Shown piece after piece: positions 53,372 through 63,955 of a stretch of DNA of 64,000 nt (positions are counted from its first letter, which is position 1; every line of letters begins with the position of its first letter). The DNA comes from Chitinophaga silvatica (GTDB lineage: Bacteria > Bacteroidota > Bacteroidia > Chitinophagales > Chitinophagaceae). The stretch lies in assembly GCF_003419895.1 (NCBI RefSeq), contig NZ_QPMM01000003.1, positions 124,001 to 188,000 on the forward strand, in the 5' to 3' direction. The position numbers and the translations under genes were made by a program. Below the pieces are notes generated by a model, which was not told the DNA's origin, did not search any database, and saw only the letters and a list, made by a program, of their open reading frames with translations.

Positions 53372-55831
53372 ATGTTGAAAAATTTTTTATTGATCCATTT
53401 TTTCCTGTTTATTGGCTTTGCTGCTGCTTCACAGGTTCCATCATTACCTAATTCACAGACTATTAGTCAGGTTAAAGTTGATAATCTTACAGATAGCCAG
53501 ATAAATCAGATAGTAGATGAAATGAAGAAGAATGGATTAAAACTATCAGATATTGACGCATACGCTGAACAGAAGGGTATTCCAACAACTGAAGTATCTA
53601 AACTTAAAGATCGTATCAGAGCTTTAGGGTTAGATGTTGTACTAGATGCCCCTAAAAATGTCAAAAGTAATAACCAGCAAGGAAATGACATGGCCCGTGC
53701 TTTTGATACAACCAACATTTATAAGATTAACCCTCAAGATAAAAAGAGCTCAAAAATATTTGGCGTTGAGCTATTTAGCAATAAAAACCTCACTTTCGAG
53801 CCTAATCTCAGGATGCCCACTCCGGCCAATTACAGACTTTCAGCTGAAGATGAACTAATAATTGACGTATATGGCTATTCTGAATTGACCAGTAAACTGA
53901 AAGTGAGTCCTGATGGTTATATTCGTTTCCCAAATCTAGGGCCGATTTATGTTAATGGATTAACAATAGAAGAGGCTCGTAACAGGATTACCAAGCAATT
54001 ATCGACCATCTATAGTGGAATTAAGAACGGAAATACCTCAGTTCAAATTACACTTGGTAATATTCGTAGTATACGAGTTCTGCTAATCGGTGAAATTGAA
54101 CGCCCTGGTTCTTATACCCTCCCTTCACTGGCTTCAGTTGCAAATGCATTGTATGTTTCAGGTGGGCCCAATGAAAATGGATCTCTGAGAACTATTCAGG
54201 TGATTAGAAACGGACAGGTTATCAGCACCTTCGATCTATATGATTTCCTGATGAAAGGAGACCTTAGCGGCAATATAGTACTGCAAGACCAGGATATTGT
54301 TAAAGTAAATCCTTATGACACCAGAGTTGAAATCCTGGGAGCTGTTAAGCGACCGGCGATTTTTGAAGCCAAATCCAGTGAATCACTTTCCGACATTATG
54401 AAATATGCCGGTGGTTACACAACAAACGCATATACCGAAATCATAAAGGCATACCGGAACAATAACAGACAAAAGGAAGTTGTTAATGTTTCTAATCAGG
54501 AAATAAATTCATTTAAATTAAAATCAGGCGACCAATTTTTTGTCGACTCCATTCTGGAACGCTTTACCAATCGTATAAGCATTTCTGGTGCAGTATTTCA
54601 CCCTGGAGATTATGCTTTGGTTGAAGGCATGAATGTAACGGATTTAATCAAAAAGGCTGATGGACTAACCGAAAATGCAGCACTTTCCCGTGGCTTAATT
54701 CAACGTTTACAAGATGACTATACACCTGTCACCATTAATTTTAATGTGTTAGATGCCGTTAACGACAAGAATGCTCCACTTCTTAAAAGAGAAGACAAGG
54801 TTATCATCTTTAGCAAAAATGAATTAAGAGAAGATTATACAGTCAACATTACAGGTGAAGTAAATGCACCAGGTAAATATCCATATTCCGATAATATGCA
54901 CCTGGAGGATTTGATATTGTTGGCAAATGGATTTAATGATGCTGCCTCTACTAAACGGATTGAAGTTGCCAGACGTATACGAAATAACACCTTGGGTTCA
55001 AGTAGCGACACAATTGCAATAATCCAACAATTCGATCTGAATATGGATTTAAGCGGAACTAGCAACAGCTCTCAATTTGTCCTAAGCCCGTTTGATGAAA
55101 TTACAGTAAGAAAAGCTCCATCTTATTTCAAACAGGAAAATATCAGAATCGATGGTGAAGTAATTTATCCTGGCTCCTACGCTATTTCCAATAAGCAAGA
55201 AAGGATTTCAGATGTAATTGGACGTGCAGGAGGATTCAAGGCAGAAGCATATCCAGAAGGAGCTGTACTCCTACGCCGAACTTTTGTTAATGCCAGTGAT
55301 AGCGCTATTTTAGCTAATAAACTCGAACTGCTATATAATAAATTACAAGACTCCACTGATATTACCAGGGTTAAAAACGCAGTTGAAAGACGCGAACAAC
55401 TTTTAGGTATAAATCTTGATAAAATAATGAGCCACCCTGGTTCTAAATATGATTTATTACTGATCGAAGGCGACATTATCAAGGTTCCTAAAAAGCTTCA
55501 AACAGTGCAACTATTTGGTGAAATATATTTTCCCAAAAAAGTACGCTATGAATCAGATTACAAGTTTAGAGACTATATAAGGGGAGCCGGTGGCTTTACA
55601 GAGCAATCTTTAAAACGTAGAAGCTATATCGTGTATTCTAATGGAGAAATAAAAAATACCAAAAAGATATTTTTCTTTAATCGCTATCCTAAAGTCAAGC
55701 CAGGCGCAGAAATTTATGTACCAAACAAAAAAGCTAAGAAAGGTTTGAGCACTCAGGAAGCTGTAGGACTTTTAGGTGGATTAGCATCAATTGCCCTAAT
55801 TGTTGTTACCATATTAAATACTACAAAATAA
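53372..55831 (+). CDS. Wza-like polysaccharide export protein with multiple SLBB domains
   Basis: An 819-residue protein starting MLKNFLLIHF, with a signal peptide ending AAASQ. The TTG-started extension to 53345 is rejected. An N-terminal helical region (about 30-110) precedes the Poly_export domain with YRLSAEDELIIDVYGYSELTSKLKVSPDGYI and YVNGLTIEEARNRI. Several SLBB repeats follow (VLLIGEIERPGSYTLP, ILGAVKRPAIFEAKS, SISGAVFHPGDYALVEG, NITGEVNAPGKYPYS, RIDGEVIYPGSYAIS). A C-terminal helix (GLLGGLASIALIVVTIL) ends it. First gene of the export operon. Confidence 0.92.
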   Translation: MLKNFLLIHFFLFIGFAAASQVPSLPNSQTISQVKVDNLTDSQINQIVDEMKKNGLKLSDIDAYAEQKGIPTTEVSKLKDRIRALGLDVVLDAPKNVKSNNQQGNDMARAFDTTNIYKINPQDKKSSKIFGVELFSNKNLTFEPNLRMPTPANYRLSAEDELIIDVYGYSELTSKLKVSPDGYIRFPNLGPIYVNGLTIEEARNRITKQLSTIYSGIKNGNTSVQITLGNIRSIRVLLIGEIERPGSYTLPSLASVANALYVSGGPNENGSLRTIQVIRNGQVISTFDLYDFLMKGDLSGNIVLQDQDIVKVNPYDTRVEILGAVKRPAIFEAKSSESLSDIMKYAGGYTTNAYTEIIKAYRNNNRQKEVVNVSNQEINSFKLKSGDQFFVDSILERFTNRISISGAVFHPGDYALVEGMNVTDLIKKADGLTENAALSRGLIQRLQDDYTPVTINFNVLDAVNDKNAPLLKREDKVIIFSKNELREDYTVNITGEVNAPGKYPYSDNMHLEDLILLANGFNDAASTKRIEVARRIRNNTLGSSSDTIAIIQQFDLNMDLSGTSNSSQFVLSPFDEITVRKAPSYFKQENIRIDGEVIYPGSYAISNKQERISDVIGRAGGFKAEAYPEGAVLLRRTFVNASDSAILANKLELLYNKLQDSTDITRVKNAVERREQLLGINLDKIMSHPGSKYDLLLIEGDIIKVPKKLQTVQLFGEIYFPKKVRYESDYKFRDYIRGAGGFTEQSLKRRSYIVYSNGEIKNTKKIFFFNRYPKVKPGAEIYVPNKKAKKGLSTQEAVGLLGGLASIALIVVTILNTTK

Positions 55832-55871
55832 TCTCGGTATAGGACAGCAAAATTCTTAAAGATTAAAAAGA

Positions 55872-56945
55872 ATGACAGATTCTAAAAAACCTTCGAATGA
55901 AATAAACAACAATGAGCTATCCCTTAAAGACCTGATTTTTAAGTTCCAGAACTGGATGCAGTATTTATGGAGTAAAAAAATATTAATTATATTTTTCTCC
56001 CTGCTTTCTGCTGGTTGCTTTCTTACCTACTCACTGTTCCAAAAACCTTCCTATCAGGCTGAACTAACCTTTATTCTCGAAGATACAAAGTCAAGTCCGC
56101 TCGGAAACTACGCAAACATCGCAAGTCAATTCGGGTTTAATTTGGGAGGAGGTTCCGGAAGTGGGGTATTCAGTGGTGATAATATTCTTGCCTTCTTAAA
56201 ATCAAGATATATTATCAATAAAACATTACTGTCACCAATCAGCGCTAATAAAGATAAAAGTATGGCTGATCTCTATTTGGAAATCAGTCAGCTTAGAAAA
56301 AGTTGGGAAAGTCATCCAGAACTTAATAATATAAGCTTCCCTCCTACTTATAAGCCAGGTACTTCCATTTTAAAGGACAGTGTTTTATCAATTCTATATA
56401 ATAACCTGCTTAAATTAAATTTAGATGTAGATAAACTGGATAAAAAATTAAGCTTTATTACTGTTAGTTGTAAATCACCAGATCAGACTTTCTCTAAAAT
56501 ATTTATTGAGGCATTGGTTAAGGAAGCCACCCAGTTTTATATTAATACAAAGGTTCAAAAATATACTACCAGTATAGAGAGCTTACAATCCAGAGCCGAT
56601 TCACTTGAATTGTTACTTAATCGTAAAACATCTGCTGTCGCCGCTTCTGAAGATCTTAACCTCAATCCGGCTAAAAAGGTTGCATTAGTTGGAGTAGAAT
56701 TAGCAAACCGCGATAAGATGGTAGCTCAAACCATGTATAGCGAAGTAGTTAAAAACCTGGAAATAACTAAATTTTCCATGACACAGGAAACTCCAATTAT
56801 TCAAATTATCGATACACCAATTCTTCCACTAAAGAAAACTAATCTTGGAAAAGCTAAAGCCTTGATTATAGGAGGATTCGTAGGAGGACTACTAAGCATT
56901 ATTTGTTTAATGGCTGTCAGAATATACAAAGAAATAATTAACTAA
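55872..56945 (+). CDS. Wzz-type chain-length determinant protein
   Basis: A 357-residue polysaccharide co-polymerase in the inner membrane. Two membrane helices bracket it (about 34-55 and 330-350), and the periplasmic loop has coiled-coil parts. The proximal segment has PSYQAELTFILEDTKSS, and a Gly-rich stretch follows (FGFNLGGGSGSGVF). The C-terminal PILPLKKTNLGKAKALIIGGFVGG is the Wzz proline-rich motif. No tyrosine kinase domain is fused. Confidence 0.9.
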   Translation: MTDSKKPSNEINNNELSLKDLIFKFQNWMQYLWSKKILIIFFSLLSAGCFLTYSLFQKPSYQAELTFILEDTKSSPLGNYANIASQFGFNLGGGSGSGVFSGDNILAFLKSRYIINKTLLSPISANKDKSMADLYLEISQLRKSWESHPELNNISFPPTYKPGTSILKDSVLSILYNNLLKLNLDVDKLDKKLSFITVSCKSPDQTFSKIFIEALVKEATQFYINTKVQKYTTSIESLQSRADSLELLLNRKTSAVAASEDLNLNPAKKVALVGVELANRDKMVAQTMYSEVVKNLEITKFSMTQETPIIQIIDTPILPLKKTNLGKAKALIIGGFVGGLLSIICLMAVRIYKEIIN

Positions 56946-56980
56946 GCATCTTAATATTACTTTAAAACAGACTAGGTTCT

Positions 56981-58252
56981 ATGTCAGGTAAATCACATAA
57001 AATTGCGATTATTGGTTTAGGTTATGTTGGCCTTCCTCTAGCAGTAGAGTTTGGAAAAAAATATAATACCGTTGGATTCGATATCAATAAAACAAGAATA
57101 TCAGAACTCGAATCAGGTATTGACAGAACCCTAGAAGTAAGCCCGGAAGAGCTGAAAAAGTCGACAATGCTTACGTATGCCGACAATATTGATAAAATAA
57201 AAGATTGTAATATATTTATTGTTACAGTTCCTACTCCCGTTGATAAACATAATCGCCCAGACCTGACCCCTCTCTATAAAGCCAGTGAAACAGTAGGAAA
57301 GGCCTTAAAGAAAAACGATATTGTTATATATGAATCTACCGTTTATCCAGGTGTTACCGAAGATGAATGTGTACCTGTTCTGGAAAAAGTGTCAGGACTT
57401 AAGTTCAATACTGATTTCTTTTGCGGATACTCTCCTGAAAGAATAAACCCTGGTGATAAGGAACATACTGTAGTAAAGATATTAAAAGTAACCAGCGGCT
57501 CTACTCCAGAAACAGCAAAAACTGTTGATGAGTTATATAAAAGTGTAATTCTTGCCGGCACACACTCAGCTCCTTCTATCAAGGTTGCAGAAGCCGCAAA
57601 AGTTATTGAAAATGCACAGCGCGACATCAATATTGCATTCGTAAATGAGTTGGCAAAAATTTTTAATCGCCTTGGAATCGATACTTCCGATGTACTTAAG
57701 GCAGCCGGAACCAAATGGAACTTCTTACAATTCAAACCAGGGTTAGTTGGAGGCCATTGTATAGGAGTAGATCCATACTACCTGGCCCAAAAAGCACAGG
57801 AAGAAGGATATCATCCTGAAATTCTGCTGGCTGGTCGCCGCCTTAATGATGGCATGGGCAGTTATATTGCTCACGAATTTGTTAAACATGCCATTAAAAA
57901 AAGTATCCCGGTTAAGGATTGTAATGTTCTGGTACTCGGTATCACCTTTAAGGAAAATTGTCCGGATATCAGAAATAGTAGGGTAATTGATATAATTAAA
58001 GAATTAGAGAACTATGATATCAATGTAACTGTTTATGATCCTTGGGCAGATACAGCTGAAGTAACCCACGAATATGGATTGTGCCTTGAAGATAAAACCA
58101 ACCTTCAAAACAAATCATATGAAGGCGTTATCCTTGCAGTGGCACATAAGGAATTCCTGGATATGGATATTCCAAACCTCTGTAAGGAGAAATCTGTTGT
58201 TTATGACGTTAAAGGGATATTACCTCAACATATTGTGGACGCTAGATTATAA
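56981..58252 (+). CDS. UDP-N-acetylhexosamine 6-dehydrogenase (WbpO/TviB-like)
   Basis: A 423-residue nucleotide-sugar dehydrogenase oxidising C6 to a uronate. The Rossmann motif [14 protein letters not shown] is near residue 11, [19 protein letters not shown] follows, and the catalytic Cys lies in [19 protein letters not shown] near 260. The third domain has [15 protein letters not shown]. It precedes a WbpP/TviC-like C4 epimerase, so the likely product is UDP-GalNAcA. Confidence 0.92.
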   Translation: MSGKSHKIAIIGLGYVGLPLAVEFGKKYNTVGFDINKTRISELESGIDRTLEVSPEELKKSTMLTYADNIDKIKDCNIFIVTVPTPVDKHNRPDLTPLYKASETVGKALKKNDIVIYESTVYPGVTEDECVPVLEKVSGLKFNTDFFCGYSPERINPGDKEHTVVKILKVTSGSTPETAKTVDELYKSVILAGTHSAPSIKVAEAAKVIENAQRDINIAFVNELAKIFNRLGIDTSDVLKAAGTKWNFLQFKPGLVGGHCIGVDPYYLAQKAQEEGYHPEILLAGRRLNDGMGSYIAHEFVKHAIKKSIPVKDCNVLVLGITFKENCPDIRNSRVIDIIKELENYDINVTVYDPWADTAEVTHEYGLCLEDKTNLQNKSYEGVILAVAHKEFLDMDIPNLCKEKSVVYDVKGILPQHIVDARL

Positions 58253-58263
58253 ACTTTTTAAAA

Positions 58264-59268
58264 ATGTACAATATTAAATATCATAATCAGGATCTTTCAT
58301 CATTCAGTTTTTTGATAACTGGAGGTGCCGGGTTTATTGGTTCAAATATCGTTGAATATCTGCTGAAATATAACGCAGGTAAAGTAAGAGTATTAGATAA
58401 TCTTAGTACCGGTAAAATGGAAAACATTGAACCATTTTTATCTAATCCTGCCTTTGAATTTGTGGAAGCCGACATTCGTGACTTCTCAGCTTGCGAACAA
58501 GCCTTAGAAAATATAGACTTCGTTAGTCATCAGGCTGCTTTGGGCTCAGTTCCCAGATCAGTTAAGGATCCTATTACTACCAATGAAGTAAATGTATCAG
58601 GATTTTTAAATATGCTTGTGGCTGCCAGAAACGCAAATGTCAAGCAATTCGTTTATGCAGCTTCGTCATCTACTTACGGTGATAGTAAAAAACTTCCTAA
58701 AGTAGAAGAACAAATAGGCAAACCATTGTCGCCATATGCAGTTACTAAGTATGTGAATGAGCTATATGCGGATGTATTTGCTAAAGTTTACAATTTTAAC
58801 AGTATTGGATTAAGATACTTTAATGTATTTGGACCCAAGCAGGATCCCTATGGTGCATATGCTGCAGTTATTCCTCTTTTCTTTAAGGCTGCCTTAAATA
58901 ATACGCCTCCAACTATAAATGGAGATGGAAACCAAACCAGGGATTTTACATTCATTGAAAACGCAGTACAGGCTAATATTAAAGCATTGTTACACCCTCA
59001 CCAGCAAAACAAAGCGGAAGTAATCAATATTGCTGTTGGTGAAAACACCACACTGAATAATCTGTGGAATGAAATATGCAAAATAGTTGGCACCGAATTG
59101 AATGCGAATCATGGACCAGACAGAGCTGGAGATATCAGAGATTCACTTGCAGATATCTCTAAAGCCCAACAATTGATAGGATATGATCCTGCATTCAATC
59201 TCTCAACTGCACTGGTTCCAACGTTTAACTGGTATAAAACGCAGAATTTTTCAAATCTAAATGTTTAG
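58264..59268 (+). CDS. UDP-N-acetylglucosamine 4-epimerase (WbpP/TviC-like)
   Basis: A 334-residue SDR epimerase. ITGGAGFIGSNIVEYL binds NAD, AASSSTYGDS holds the catalytic Ser/Thr, and YAVTK holds Tyr and Lys. RYFNVFGPKQDP and GDGNQTRDFTFIENAV are typical of the WbpP group. It follows the dehydrogenase by 11 bases. Substrate is inferred from subfamily and neighbour. Confidence 0.9.
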   Translation: MYNIKYHNQDLSSFSFLITGGAGFIGSNIVEYLLKYNAGKVRVLDNLSTGKMENIEPFLSNPAFEFVEADIRDFSACEQALENIDFVSHQAALGSVPRSVKDPITTNEVNVSGFLNMLVAARNANVKQFVYAASSSTYGDSKKLPKVEEQIGKPLSPYAVTKYVNELYADVFAKVYNFNSIGLRYFNVFGPKQDPYGAYAAVIPLFFKAALNNTPPTINGDGNQTRDFTFIENAVQANIKALLHPHQQNKAEVINIAVGENTTLNNLWNEICKIVGTELNANHGPDRAGDIRDSLADISKAQQLIGYDPAFNLSTALVPTFNWYKTQNFSNLNV

Positions 59269-59274
59269 TGGGAA

Positions 59275-60354
59275 ATGATTAATGTTACTAAACCTTTCTT
59301 ACCTCCTATTGAAGAATACCAACACTACCTCCAGGGAATCTGGAGTAGAAATTGGCTTACTAATAGTGGCCCTCTGGTAAATGAACTGGAGCTGAAACTG
59401 AAAGAATATCTTCAACTAAATCATATCCTCTTTTTGAATAATGGAACAGTTGCACTCCAGATAGCAATAAAAGCATTAGAGTTAAAAGAGGAGATTATTA
59501 CTACCCCATTCTCCTACGTAGCTACCACTTCTTCTATCGTATGGGAAAACTGTACTCCTGTATTTGTAGATATCAATGCAGATACCCTCAATATTGATCC
59601 CGATAAAATAGAAGCGGCCATCACAGATAAAACCACCGGAATTTTAGCAACTCACGTTTATGGAAATCCATGCGATGTTGAAAAAATTCAGGCGATTGCT
59701 AAAAAGCATAATCTCAAAGTAATTTATGATGCTGCTCATTGCTTCGGTACTCTGTATAAAAATGAAAGCATTTTCAATTACGGTGATATCAGTACTGTGA
59801 GCTTTCATGCCACTAAACTATTTCACACTGTTGAAGGTGGTGCCGTTTTTACTCAAAATCCTGAACTGCTGAAGAAAATGGCTTTGCTTAGGAATTTTGG
59901 CCACGTAGACGCTATTAATATCGATGGTCCTGGAATTAATGGAAAAAATTCAGAGTTTCATGCTGCCATGGGTTTATGTAACCTGAAATACATAGATAAA
60001 ATTATCGCAAAAAGAAGAAGCGATTACGAGTATTATAAGGAAAAACTTAAGACACTCAGAGTTGCATTCCCAACCATAATTAAAGATGCTGCCCCTAACT
60101 ACTCTTATTTGCCAATTATTTTTGAAAGCAATGAAGCATTAAATAAGAGTATTAAAATACTGAATGACAATCTTATATATCCTAGAAGATATTTTTATCC
60201 GTCTCTCAACCTTCTAAATTATGTAAGTCCGTCTTCCACTCCTATTTCTGAAAACATTTCCAACAGGGTATTATGCTTACCATTGTTTTATGATCTAACA
60301 AGAGAAGAAATAGATTTAATAGCCAGGCTCTTATTACGTGTACAGAATAGCTAA
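59275..60354 (+). CDS. DegT/DnrJ/EryC1/StrS aminotransferase
   Basis: A 359-residue PLP enzyme that aminates a keto-sugar nucleotide. The PLP lysine is K181 in SFHATKLFHTVEGGAVF, with D152 in YDAAHCFG and the NNGTVALQIA phosphate-binding segment near 55. The family is clear. The product is unknown, and no dedicated dehydratase is adjacent within the window. Confidence 0.92.
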   Translation: MINVTKPFLPPIEEYQHYLQGIWSRNWLTNSGPLVNELELKLKEYLQLNHILFLNNGTVALQIAIKALELKEEIITTPFSYVATTSSIVWENCTPVFVDINADTLNIDPDKIEAAITDKTTGILATHVYGNPCDVEKIQAIAKKHNLKVIYDAAHCFGTLYKNESIFNYGDISTVSFHATKLFHTVEGGAVFTQNPELLKKMALLRNFGHVDAINIDGPGINGKNSEFHAAMGLCNLKYIDKIIAKRRSDYEYYKEKLKTLRVAFPTIIKDAAPNYSYLPIIFESNEALNKSIKILNDNLIYPRRYFYPSLNLLNYVSPSSTPISENISNRVLCLPLFYDLTREEIDLIARLLLRVQNS

Positions 60355-60387
60355 ATTGTGCTGCTTTTGGTGTAAATTATTCTTCTT

Positions 60388-61671
60388 ATGAAACATAAAG
60401 TTCTTGTATTTCCCTGTGGTTCCGAGATTGGGCTGGAAATACATAAAGCATTAAAATTTTGTAAAGACATTGAACTCTTCGGAGCTTCAAGCGTCTCTTC
60501 CAATAACGGGAAATACCAATATAAAAATTACATAGAAGGATTGCCTTGGGTAGAAGCTCCAGGGTTTATCGATCAATTGAACGAGTTAATATTAAAGCAT
60601 AATATCGACTTTATTTATCCGGCGCATGACAGCGTTTTACTTTTTCTTTCCCAGAACCAGTCACTGGTAAAGGCCACTGTTATTGCCTCAGAGGCCAAAA
60701 CCTGTGAAATCTGCCGTTCAAAGGCACTAACATACCAGATATTCAACAATATAATTCCCGTTCCAAAAGTTTATAATAGCAGTGCCGATATCAACGAATA
60801 CCCGGTATTTCTAAAACCTGATGTTGGTCAGGGTGCAAAAGGTGTATATCTGGCTAAAAATAAAGAAGAAGTCGATTTCTATCGGGCAAAGGATAATACC
60901 CTGCTTATGCTCGAATATCTTCCTTATAAAGAATACACTGTCGACTGTTTCACAGACAGTAAAGGCAACCTTTTATTTGCAAAGGGAAGGCTCCGTAGCA
61001 GGATCCAAAACGGGATAAGCGTAGATACATTTCCTGTTGACAACCCTGAATTCCTTGAGTTTGCAGAAAAAATAAATAAGGAATTAAAGTTTAAAGGTGC
61101 ATGGTTCTTTCAATTGAAGGAAAACAAAAATAAAGAACTAATGTTACTCGAAATTGCACCAAGAATTGCCGGAACTATGGCTTTATTTAGAAATCTTGGT
61201 GTAAATTTCCCACTGCTTAGCATTTATACATTTGTAGATATGCCAGTAGAGATCATGACAAATGAATATCATTTGCAGCTTGATAGGGCATTAAGCAATT
61301 CATATAAAATAGATATTGAATACGATCATGTGTATGTGGATTTAGATGATACAATCATCAATAATGATAAAATAGTTGTATCTGTAGTTTCCTTCCTGTT
61401 TCAATGTCTCAACAACGGCAAAAAAATATATTTAATCACCAGGCATAAGGAAATAGTCGAAAATACCTTGAATAAATTCAGGATTCAAAATATGTTCGAC
61501 GAAATTATTCATATTACAAATGGTGATTGTAAATCACTTTTTATAGATAAAGGAAGAAAGGCCATATTTATAGACGACTCATTTGCTGAAAGAAAAAAGG
61601 TTAAAACTAATTGCAGCATTCCGGTTTTTGATATCTCTCAACTGGAATCACTCATAGAAAACCACCTTTAA
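60388..61671 (+). CDS. ATP-grasp enzyme fused to a HAD-like domain
   Basis: A 427-residue two-domain protein. Residues about 1-310 are a carbamoyl-phosphate-synthase-like ATP-grasp ligase: the N-terminal lobe KVLVFPCGSEIGLEIHKAL, a PVFLKPDVGQGAKGVYLA phosphate loop, LEYLPYKEYTVDCF, and the metal-binding LLEIAPRIAGTMALF. Residues about 315-427 form a HAD-like fold with VYVDLDDTIINND (nucleophile Asp in DLDDT) and IFIDDSFAERKKV. It sits between an aminotransferase and a GT2 gene. It may ligate an amino acid or acyl group to an amino sugar; this is inference. Confidence 0.85.
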   Translation: MKHKVLVFPCGSEIGLEIHKALKFCKDIELFGASSVSSNNGKYQYKNYIEGLPWVEAPGFIDQLNELILKHNIDFIYPAHDSVLLFLSQNQSLVKATVIASEAKTCEICRSKALTYQIFNNIIPVPKVYNSSADINEYPVFLKPDVGQGAKGVYLAKNKEEVDFYRAKDNTLLMLEYLPYKEYTVDCFTDSKGNLLFAKGRLRSRIQNGISVDTFPVDNPEFLEFAEKINKELKFKGAWFFQLKENKNKELMLLEIAPRIAGTMALFRNLGVNFPLLSIYTFVDMPVEIMTNEYHLQLDRALSNSYKIDIEYDHVYVDLDDTIINNDKIVVSVVSFLFQCLNNGKKIYLITRHKEIVENTLNKFRIQNMFDEIIHITNGDCKSLFIDKGRKAIFIDDSFAERKKVKTNCSIPVFDISQLESLIENHL

Positions 61672-61680
61672 TGAAAAAAG

Positions 61681-62661
61681 ATGTCATTGAAGTTAAGTAT
61701 CGCAGTAACATCATTCAATTATAGAGATTTTCTGGAAGAATGTTTATCCTCAATTCTATCACAGGAAATAAATGTTGAATACGAAATTGTTGTAGGTGAC
61801 GATTGTTCAAATGATAGCACAGCTGATTATTTGAGACAGTTGGCACAACAGTTTCCAAATGTGAAACCAATTATAAGGTCTCAGAATATTGGAGCACTTG
61901 CTAATGCAATTGATGTAATTATGAATTGCCAGGGCGAGTATATCGCATTCATTGATGGAGACGACCATATGCTTCCTTATAAATTGCAAAAGCAGGTCAA
62001 TTATCTTGATAGCCATCCAGACTGTGCATTCGTAGTGCATGATCTTAGAGTTTTCGATAGCGAAACCAAGAAAACTCTATACTACATGAAAAATCCAAAC
62101 CCGCACCAGGAATTGTTTGATATTCAGGACTTGGTCCTAAAAGGAACATTTTTTGGACACTGCTCGAAAATGTTTAGAAAAACGAGCATTCCTGCGGAAG
62201 GATTTGATCCAACTACCAAAAACGTTGGCGACTACAGTTTCCATATTGCAAATGCAAAATTTGGGAAAATAGGTTATATAAACGAAGTCCTGGGTCAATA
62301 TAGAAAACATAGCCAAGGTGTAAGTCTTCAGAACTCCACCAATAAGGACAAAATCCTTAATGCGATGAATGACCAGCTGAAAGCTATAAAACATGCCGAA
62401 GGGCATGTTCATGAAGCCTTTATCCATAAAGGGAAAAGCAGAATATTTATAAATACAGCTATTCTTTTTATGGAAATAGGAGATTTCAGCGCCGCTAAAA
62501 AATTATTGAACCAGTCCAACCATGAAACTAATCGTACCTACTTTAATATACAACATAGAATACTTAGCTTATCACCAAATAAAGTTACTTATTCAGCAAT
62601 GCGTAGAGTAAAGAGGGTTGCTAAGAAATTAATTAAAATGCTTACTAATACAAACTCTTAA
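61681..62661 (+). CDS. Family 2 glycosyltransferase
   Basis: A 326-residue GT-A enzyme. SIAVTSFNYRDFLEECLSSIL starts the nucleotide-binding fold, EIVVGDDCSNDSTADYL gives the first acidic site, and AFIDGDDHMLPYKL holds the DxD-like motif near residue 91. A C-terminal helical extension (about 230-326) is charged. It starts 9 bases after the ATP-grasp gene. Confidence 0.9.
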   Translation: MSLKLSIAVTSFNYRDFLEECLSSILSQEINVEYEIVVGDDCSNDSTADYLRQLAQQFPNVKPIIRSQNIGALANAIDVIMNCQGEYIAFIDGDDHMLPYKLQKQVNYLDSHPDCAFVVHDLRVFDSETKKTLYYMKNPNPHQELFDIQDLVLKGTFFGHCSKMFRKTSIPAEGFDPTTKNVGDYSFHIANAKFGKIGYINEVLGQYRKHSQGVSLQNSTNKDKILNAMNDQLKAIKHAEGHVHEAFIHKGKSRIFINTAILFMEIGDFSAAKKLLNQSNHETNRTYFNIQHRILSLSPNKVTYSAMRRVKRVAKKLIKMLTNTNS

Positions 62662-62696
62662 CTAGGATAGCTTGATGCCTGTTTTTTTTGATCAAA

Positions 62697-63953
62697 ATGT
62701 TTAAAAAGATATCATATTCAACTGGAATCAATATTTATCAAAATTTTGTTTCCTTAATAGTATTTCTGATTACAGCTCATCTTTATGGAAGTGAAGGGCG
62801 TGGGATAATTGCAGCCAGTACGCAAATACTAACATTAATCTGTGCCATTGTGGGATTGAGCTTAGGAAGGGTATTACCGTACCTGCTTGTAGATTCGAAG
62901 TTATCTAAAGAAGATTTTTTTCAGAAAAACTTCTACACTTATTTTATTACTTGTTGCGGCTCTATGCTGCTAGCCTTTCTGGGTGTTTTTGTATTAAATA
63001 ATATTAATTCGGTTTTTGGAGAATTGGATTTTAAATACCTGCTCATTAGCATGGTGGCTCTCCCCTATTTTTTATGGAGTAATACTAGCATTTTTGTTTT
63101 CTCAACTGCCAATTTATTGGTTAAACAATCTAGTGTTATCCTCATTAACCGGTCTGTTTATCTGTTTGCAGTTATTATTTTAGTATATGTAGTTAAACTC
63201 CCAATAACTTCCTTCCTGGTTATAATGTCTATCATTAATCTGTTACAATTTTTTAGCGAAATCAGAATTATACAGACGACTTTCAACCCAATATTAAAAT
63301 TCAATAGTGCTTTCTTTAAAAAATTACTTTCAAATGCACTGAAGATTCATCCTGATACTGTAGCCAGTCTCTCCTACTCTTCATTCATCACAGTAGTTGT
63401 TAACAAAATGATGACCTTGAAAGATGTAGGTAATTTTAGTTTCGCTCTACAAATAGTTGTATTGATCAATATCATTCCTACAATCATCAATCAATACAAT
63501 ATTTCATTGATAACAGAAAAAGGAGTTGAAGCTTCCTGGTCAACCCAAAAGAAATACATTTTCAGGGCACTGGGAATAATGGTAGTAGCTGTAATATTTG
63601 CGCTGATAGGTTATAGCCTTATGATTTCTCTATTTAAGCTGGAATCATTTGAGGAATCAATTCCGGTATTCAGAATATTGTGCCTGGCTGTCCTTCCAAA
63701 TGCTTTTGCGACTTTAATGAATTCCAGGTGGCTTACTGAAGGTAAATTCAAACAGCTATCTATTATCAGTATTATTACCGGCTGTATATCCTTTATTATG
63801 TCGTACCAACTGGTTAAACATTATAGCTTAACGGGGGCAGCGATCTCATGTGTTATATCATATGTAATTGCTGCGTTGGTTAATATTGTATTTTTTATTT
63901 ACACAAATAGAAAATACAGTAAACGAATTGCCGTTGTAGGATTAAACAATTAA
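62697..63953 (+). CDS. Wzx-type oligosaccharide flippase
   Basis: A 418-residue integral membrane protein of the polysaccharide transporter (MATE-like) superfamily with about 12 helices. It starts MFKKISYSTGINIYQNFVSLIVF at the internal ATG, not the TTG at 62688. HLYGSEGRGIIAASTQILTLI is typical. It would flip the lipid-linked repeat unit to the periplasm. Confidence 0.88.
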   Translation: MFKKISYSTGINIYQNFVSLIVFLITAHLYGSEGRGIIAASTQILTLICAIVGLSLGRVLPYLLVDSKLSKEDFFQKNFYTYFITCCGSMLLAFLGVFVLNNINSVFGELDFKYLLISMVALPYFLWSNTSIFVFSTANLLVKQSSVILINRSVYLFAVIILVYVVKLPITSFLVIMSIINLLQFFSEIRIIQTTFNPILKFNSAFFKKLLSNALKIHPDTVASLSYSSFITVVVNKMMTLKDVGNFSFALQIVVLINIIPTIINQYNISLITEKGVEASWSTQKKYIFRALGIMVVAVIFALIGYSLMISLFKLESFEESIPVFRILCLAVLPNAFATLMNSRWLTEGKFKQLSIISIITGCISFIMSYQLVKHYSLTGAAISCVISYVIAALVNIVFFIYTNRKYSKRIAVVGLNN

Positions 63954-63955
63954 TA

